Made by a program: the position numbers and the translations under genes. A DNA stretch of 64,000 bases, from NCBI GenBank assembly GCA_010645155.1, contig JAAGOF010000203.1, positions 58,300 to 122,299 on the forward strand, written 5' to 3'. The notes beneath the pieces are model-generated. The model saw only the letters and a program-made list of their open reading frames with translations, searched no databases and was not told the DNA's origin. Numbering within the stretch: the first letter of the stretch is position 1; each line of letters starts with the position of its first letter. The stretch is from Tigriopus japonicus. Lineage: Eukaryota; Arthropoda; Copepoda; Harpacticoida; Harpacticidae. Positions 58,889 through 64,000 of this stretch are shown in pieces.

Positions 58889-59198
58889 TAGTGATGGACC
58901 GAAAGGGCTCATAATCGAAACCGAAAGTTTCGGCCGAAAGAGGGCTTAACCGAAACCGAAACCGAAAGCAGCTGACTACAAAATTGTATAAATGCAAAAT
59001 CCACATTAAAAATTGAATTGCTAGTGTGTTCGATGTTGTCTAGTCGCAAACTTTGAGAGATCGGGAAACTTAAATTTCAGAGGTTTTTGGACGAAAAATT
59101 TTTCAATTTTGTTGTCAAACTCTATTCTTTATAGTGCATATATGCTTTCGAAAGCCGAAACCAAAATTTCGGCCGAAAGCGCTTTCGCTCCATCACTA
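58889..59198. mobile_element. hAT-like MITE family D (TTTCGG), copy 3 (uninterrupted)
   Basis: A 310-bp copy with TAGTGATGGACCGAAAGG at the left and complement GCTTTCGCTCCATCACTA at the right. The interior matches the 48992 copy (ACAAAATTGTATAAATGC, GTGTTCGATGTTGTCTAGTC) but lacks MITE C. The 8-bp flanks do not match well, so the duplication has decayed. Confidence 0.85.
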
Positions 59199-61183
59199 AT
59201 ACCCACCCATTTCGCATGATGATTTTTGATGTCATTCACTTGTTAACCTTTGAAACTCATTGAAGTAGTTGGCGACGGATGGCTCATTTAAAGCCTTGTC
59301 CCCATTTCTTTCGCACATTTTGAACGTACTTGTTGGAGTCTTATTCAATCGTATCATCATCATCACCACGAATCGTGGTGCATTAAGGTGGTTGCGGTTC
59401 CAATTCATTCCAACTTGAGTGGCCTTGGTGTTTCTGATGCAGTCGTATCAAGGACCGGAAACACCGAGCTGGGTAAATGAGTGGTAACCAATTCTAGACC
59501 CAACAAATGCAGGGCGCAATCATGTTCTAGAAAACTTCGTACGTCCGTATAGGTTAGAAAGCCACTGTTGGTTGGCCTCGCTCCCTGGATTGGATTGTGT
59601 CATAGTTTTTACCTTGGCTCGTGGTTTCTAACCGGTCTAAGGTGAACTCAATGTGACAGACAATTCCTGGAGCGAGCTTACTACGAGTAAGTCGCCACCT
59701 GCGGGGATCGGTGGAGATATGAAGCAACGAGCATAATAATATGCACTTCAAAGGTGGGGAGCTAGAGGACTGGAGGACAGAAAAGGCTAACTAACTCAGA
59801 CGGTTGCCGTCAAGTACGTGCTAGGGAAAGGAAATGTCTCTTCAATCCTCGTAATGTGCAACGGCCAAAACTCGGGCTCGTTTAACCGCACTCACTGTTA
59901 TAGGTTACTTTATGGGCCGTACAAAATGGCCAGCTTTCCACTGTCCTCAGTTGTAGAGCGCTACGAGGAAGGCTCCCCTTTTCCCGGTATGGATACTACG
60001 TACTACTGCCAGTTTGGTCGAATCGTGAGATTCAAAGATTCACAAGCTTGCACATTGGTGGTGTTGGTTCCTCCCGGTGGAGCGTCCTTGCTTTTGCAAT
60101 ATGTACGTACGTTCGTAATGTAAGCTCTATGCCCAAGTTGAGAGGCCGGACTTCTTCTCTTATTCGCTTTCGTCCTTGCTATGCCTACTCCAAAGGTCGA
60201 CCGAAGCCAACGAGAGGCCCTTCACATGACCAACTCGAGAGGGAATAGAATTGCCCATGTCCTCGGGAAAGAGTGGCGTTGGGGTAGTGAGTGTCCGCCA
60301 ACAGCCTTTGCCTCGCAATTGGAACAACGCCATGTTCAAGAAAGAAGATTGGAACGTGGGAACATGGGAGGTGTGGGGACTGGTCTTGGATCAGTGAGTG
60401 AGAGAAAGAGAGGGCCCCAAGTGAATGAGTGAGTGAGTGAGTGCGTGTATGTAAGTGCGTGTGCAAAAAAGAGAGCGCCAAAGCGGTTTCGGTAGACTTC
60501 TTGTCTCACAGTTTTACAAGAGCTGGAAGCTCAGACGGAGGACTCGTTCCAGCTCTCCTCACAAACTTTTGAAAATCATCCGACCAAACTGCGATTCTTC
60601 CGCAAGCCATCAAAGCCTGTTGGATTTTAGTTGTAGTTGTGGTGTCCACGTCTAGCGTGGGAGGGGGCCCTTATATCGAATGCCATTATGTTATCTTTCA
60701 TTTGAACCATTCTTTGAGGCCATGTTATCTGATGAGATACTCATTCACGGATAAGAGAAGAAGGGCTAGAAGAATAAGCATAACATCGTTCTGTCACTCA
60801 TCCCGTTTCTGGGGATAGAGGGATGAGACCTCAAGTGGACCCTTGCGGGTCTTGACCAGTGATCATTCACGACCATTCCAGTCTGATCATTTGTGTTGAA
60901 GGTTTTCGGTTCACTCTTTCTTCCCATTCTTTTCCCATATCAAATAGACGATCCAGGCTCGCTCAACCCTTCGTTTTGGCTTCCATTTGTACGGAATTGA
61001 GCTGAAAATATTGAAGATTCGTGTTGGCCGCCCTCGATGTGGAACAGAGCACAGTAGAAATGTCGGACTTGCTTTGGCGAACATGAGTGATTGCATTTGA
61101 GAAAACGAAGACTCAAACATGGTAAAAAGAAGATGGTCGACATGAAGTGCTCGAGTAATCTCCCTGCCGTGTAAAGGCTCATT
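59199..61183. other. Upstream region of the 61-kb gene; no gene recognised
   Basis: Moderately G+C-rich DNA with frames open on both strands (59818-60123 plus, 60185-60481 minus) and a GAGT microsatellite near 60426-60443. None of the frames carries a known domain. It may include the promoter or 5' exons of the following gene; an in-frame TAA stop lies 12 bp before the ATG at 61184. Confidence 0.45.
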
Positions 61184-61871
61184 ATGGCCATGGACCGTCA
61201 TCAACGACGAATGACAGCACCAGATGTGTCAGCTATGACCAAAACTAGTGGACGAAGAGAAAGTGGATCTGGGAGTCATGGGCATAACGGTGGGTCTGTT
61301 CCCAAGTTTAAGCCTAGCCCTCAGAAACTTCATGGAAGCTCAAAATCCCTTCCCATGCACCCTCATCATCTGAATCATATCAGCTCGTCGTCTCTGAGGC
61401 TAACTCGAAGTCAGTCACCGGATGAAGGCTCAGCCACTCGTCACCTGTCCCCTTTGTCTTCCTCCTCAATTGGACCAAGAAAGTCACTGGCCCCGCCCAA
61501 TCATCCCTCTCCACTAAGAAGGAGGAGGATCTTCGGCAATCGAACTCGTTCAGCTTCGCCTAGAAACATATCCCCAAGGAGGAGGCAGTTACCAACTACT
61601 CCATTTCAAAGGTAATACTTCAGGACTTACTCACTTAGGACAACCGAAATAATTATGGCTTAAAATTGCTATGCCTAGTTGTAAATAATAGATGGAGTTG
61701 GAAAAGGTGTTTGGCCATGAAACGTAAATAAGGGTGCTGATGAATAAATCATACTTTTCCCATTCCAGGCGCCCGAGCAAACGATTGGAGGATACCCTAC
61801 GGAAGTTCACCGATTTTGCCCTACCCTTTCATTTAGATATGATCATTCAGCACAGGAACAATATTGATAGG
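61184..61871 (+). CDS. Unrecognised Ser/Arg-rich protein, first two coding exons (partial)
   Basis: Two exons with matching phase: 61184-61611 (ends phase 2 at CAAAG|GTAATA) and 61769-61871 (acceptor TTTTCCCATTCCAG, donor AGG|GTAAGG). Together they give 177 residues. Residues 1-143 are low-complexity, rich in Ser, Pro, His and Arg with repeated SP motifs (SQSPDEGS, HLSPLSSSS, HPSPLRRRR, SASPRNISPRRR), suggesting a disordered, possibly phosphorylated tail. The second exon is ordered in character (RLEDTLRKFTDFALPFHLDM, then IIQHRNNIDR). An in-frame TAA 12 bp upstream supports ATG 61184 as the start; ATG 61190 is an alternative. If the last donor is not used, the frame runs on to a stop at 61994. 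I do not recognise the family. Later exons were not found. Confidence 0.5.
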
Positions 61872-61994
61872 GTAAGGGATAAAGATAGTTTTGTTAAACG
61901 CCTGCTTATTGACATCTCTGAAACGGCAGCTGGAAATGAGATAGTGTTCTTCTCAGTGTTCTTAGTGTCATGCCAGAAAGAAGTTTTTTGTTGA

Positions 61995-63949
61995 CTAGAT
62001 GCAAGACCAGAGATGTAAGTCAAATTATTCGGAAGGCCAAATTTGACTTCGGTATTCCACAACCCAAAATGAGTAGCATAACACAAAAGTCTTCCATAAT
62101 GGGTTTGGTGTTCCTTTCAACCGAGCAGTCTACTCGACTGGGTGAGAAAGGAGGTCGGTTCCACTCGAACTTCTATGTATGTACGTACGTGGAGGAGGAG
62201 GTCCTTAAGTGAGTTGCCGAGAGGAAATGGTGATCGTTGATTAATCCAGTTGATTTCCTCGAGTCTCACTCACAACAAAAGCCTCTTTCATATTCAAATA
62301 TGAGTGCACTCTTCATAATCAAGGTGCAATCAATTTCTCGTAGGAATGAAATATTCATGCCAGGGTGGTTTGACACTTTAGAGAAGGCTTAATGAGAGTC
62401 GTTCACTCCTCAATCTCTCACGTGCCTGAATTCTCTTAAGATGAATAGAGCGTAGGCATAAAGATGAACATATTTGGACCTATGAAAGAAGATACCAAGC
62501 TGTTTTGGCCACCATGGTTTTTTTAGTTTTTAGTTCGGCCTTACTCTCCAGATCACGGCGCCGGAGACATTCTTATCATTTCTAACCCGAAGTGCTCGTG
62601 GCTCAGATTTAAGTACCATTGCGGGAAAATAGTACCGTCAACTTCAAGTGAGACTAGTCAAGATTGTGTCCTGGAATAACGGCAAAGATAATTACTCGCC
62701 AAGGTTACGTGAGACAGAGAGATACGAGCAAGATGTCGGATGCTTGTAATGAAGTTTCCACTGAAATTCTAGATTCTGCAAGTGGCTCCTTTACTCCCTT
62801 TGTTATGAACCTTAGTCATCTTGAAGGGGAAACTTTAATGTGTCTGGAGCGATTATAAGTTAGTGTGGTGACGTGAGATGATAATGAATTTGCACACTTA
62901 CATTCTGATTTATTAACTAGCCATGGCTTACTTTTGTAAATGGTTCCGTTTAAGCGAACACTATCTTCCATTCTATGATTCCTTTGTTTAAGCACAAGGG
63001 TTAAAAATAAAGCGCTCAAGAGTTTTTGGCTCGTGTTGTCCACATTGTTTGAAACAAACGTTTTTGCTCCTGAACCTCCATTCTAATGTTCCAAAAATAC
63101 TTCTACAAAGTTCAAAATTACTGCATTGGTGATATATAGGGCTGAATATTTTAGGTTAACTTTTTGGGCAAATTATGACATAATTAGGTTGCCCAAAACT
63201 ACGTTTAGACTAATCTCTCATTTTTCTTTATTGAGATGACCTCAGCTGCATATTTGTAACCTGTTTTCAAGGTCCAACAATTGAATGAAGATCTTTAACA
63301 TTAAAGACTTATTTTTAAAGGCAATATGCGTAAGTAAGTTCACAATTCCAGGTCCACTCTTCATAGGGCAAAGTTGAAAATATACCCATGGTGTCACTAA
63401 ATGCCAAAGTCAAAGATGAACCATTGGATATGCTTTTTACTAAATTTCGACTTCAATCAGGCAAAACTACGATCTTTTAAGGCTATGAATGGCCAAATGA
63501 CAAACCCTTATTCGCAAATGAGATCATAACTGAATAATAAAATAATTTTACCATCAAAAAACATCATGGAAGGTCAGCAAGCTCGGCGCCATTCATTCGT
63601 AAAAACGTGTGCCACTCTATGAAAATACTTTTTGTGGAAGACTCAAATGTACTGTTTACCGACCGGTGTATATCTGTGTACGGATACCTTTTCTGGATTT
63701 TATTGCCGAACGCACGGAAAGTGGAAAGTTATAGCCAAGCAAATATGTTGGCAACCCATCTACAGATTTTATTTGTCTAGCTCAGCAAGCATTAGCCCAA
63801 TTTTTTTCTCGCTCATTTTTTGCGCAATCACCAATGTGGGCAAGCAAAACATTTCGTCGAAAAACCAAATAGAATATTTCGACTTTGAATAAAAACACCC
63901 TGTTATGAGCGATCAAAGAACCAGATAGATTCTTTTCCATGATATCAGG
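61995..63949. other. Intron or 3' flank of the 61-kb gene; nothing else seen
   Basis: A possible splice donor (GAGAT|GTAAGTC) lies near 62015 in another frame. The rest is A+T-rich with short unremarkable frames, and no recognisable domain is encoded on either strand. Confidence 0.4.
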
Positions 63950-64000
63950 CAAGAAGCACGGAAATCATGGAGTGGGAGGCTAGCAAAGAGAATTATGATT
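63950..64000. mobile_element. Start of second palindromic MITE copy (cut by window edge)
   Basis: CAAGAAGCACGGAAATCATG followed by GAGTGGGAGGCTAGC matches the left end of the 31073-31522 element, and matches the complement of that element's right end even better. The remainder lies beyond the window. Confidence 0.85.

Overview
The window is nuclear DNA from an animal, most likely an arthropod and plausibly a crustacean such as a copepod. The arthropod call rests on three Rebers-Riddiford cuticle protein genes. Other signs of animal nuclear DNA are short GT-AG introns (mostly 60-140 bp), TATA plus TCAGT-type initiators, and many Tc1/mariner, hAT-like and palindromic MITE insertions. The species is a guess. 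Coding exons are visibly richer in G+C than the A+T-rich DNA between genes.

Layout. At 2.2-2.8 kb on the minus strand lies the first coding exon of a Kv2/Shab-like voltage-gated potassium channel; the rest of that gene lies outside the window. From 4.4 to 10.6 kb is repeat-bearing DNA without a recognisable gene. Between 10.6 and 21.6 kb, three tandem same-strand cuticle protein genes (196, 174 and 171 aa) share a 9-bp first coding exon, the same TATA-initiator spacing and an almost invariant chitin-binding core. Transposon remnants lie between them. From 21.6 to 34.3 kb I see no confident gene, only one possible terminal exon and a 450-bp palindromic MITE. At 34.4-39.5 kb (+) is a five-exon gene for a Nervous wreck/FCHSD-type F-BAR double-SH3 protein of 1282 aa.

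From 41 to 51 kb is a mobile-element block. It holds a mariner copy with a MITE inside its terminal repeat, a 2.17-kb fold-back element with about 700-bp near-identical arms, a hAT-like MITE carrying a second MITE, and a 1.18-kb element with a TTA duplication. At 51.6-53.1 kb (+) is RCC1, the Ran exchange factor. It is tail to tail, 281 bp apart, with a six-exon fidgetin-like 1 AAA ATPase gene (56.1-53.35 kb, minus). At 61.2-61.9 kb (+) are two splice-compatible exons of an unrecognised Ser/Arg-rich protein. The last 51 bp are the start of a second copy of the palindromic MITE seen at 31 kb.

The genes do not form a pathway, apart from the cuticle cluster, which is one exoskeleton gene family, and RCC1/FIGNL1, which are both nuclear chromatin or DNA-maintenance proteins. 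No single previously undescribed system stands out. The most unusual features are the young giant fold-back element, the nested elements whose target duplications can be read directly, and the homogenised cuticle paralogues.
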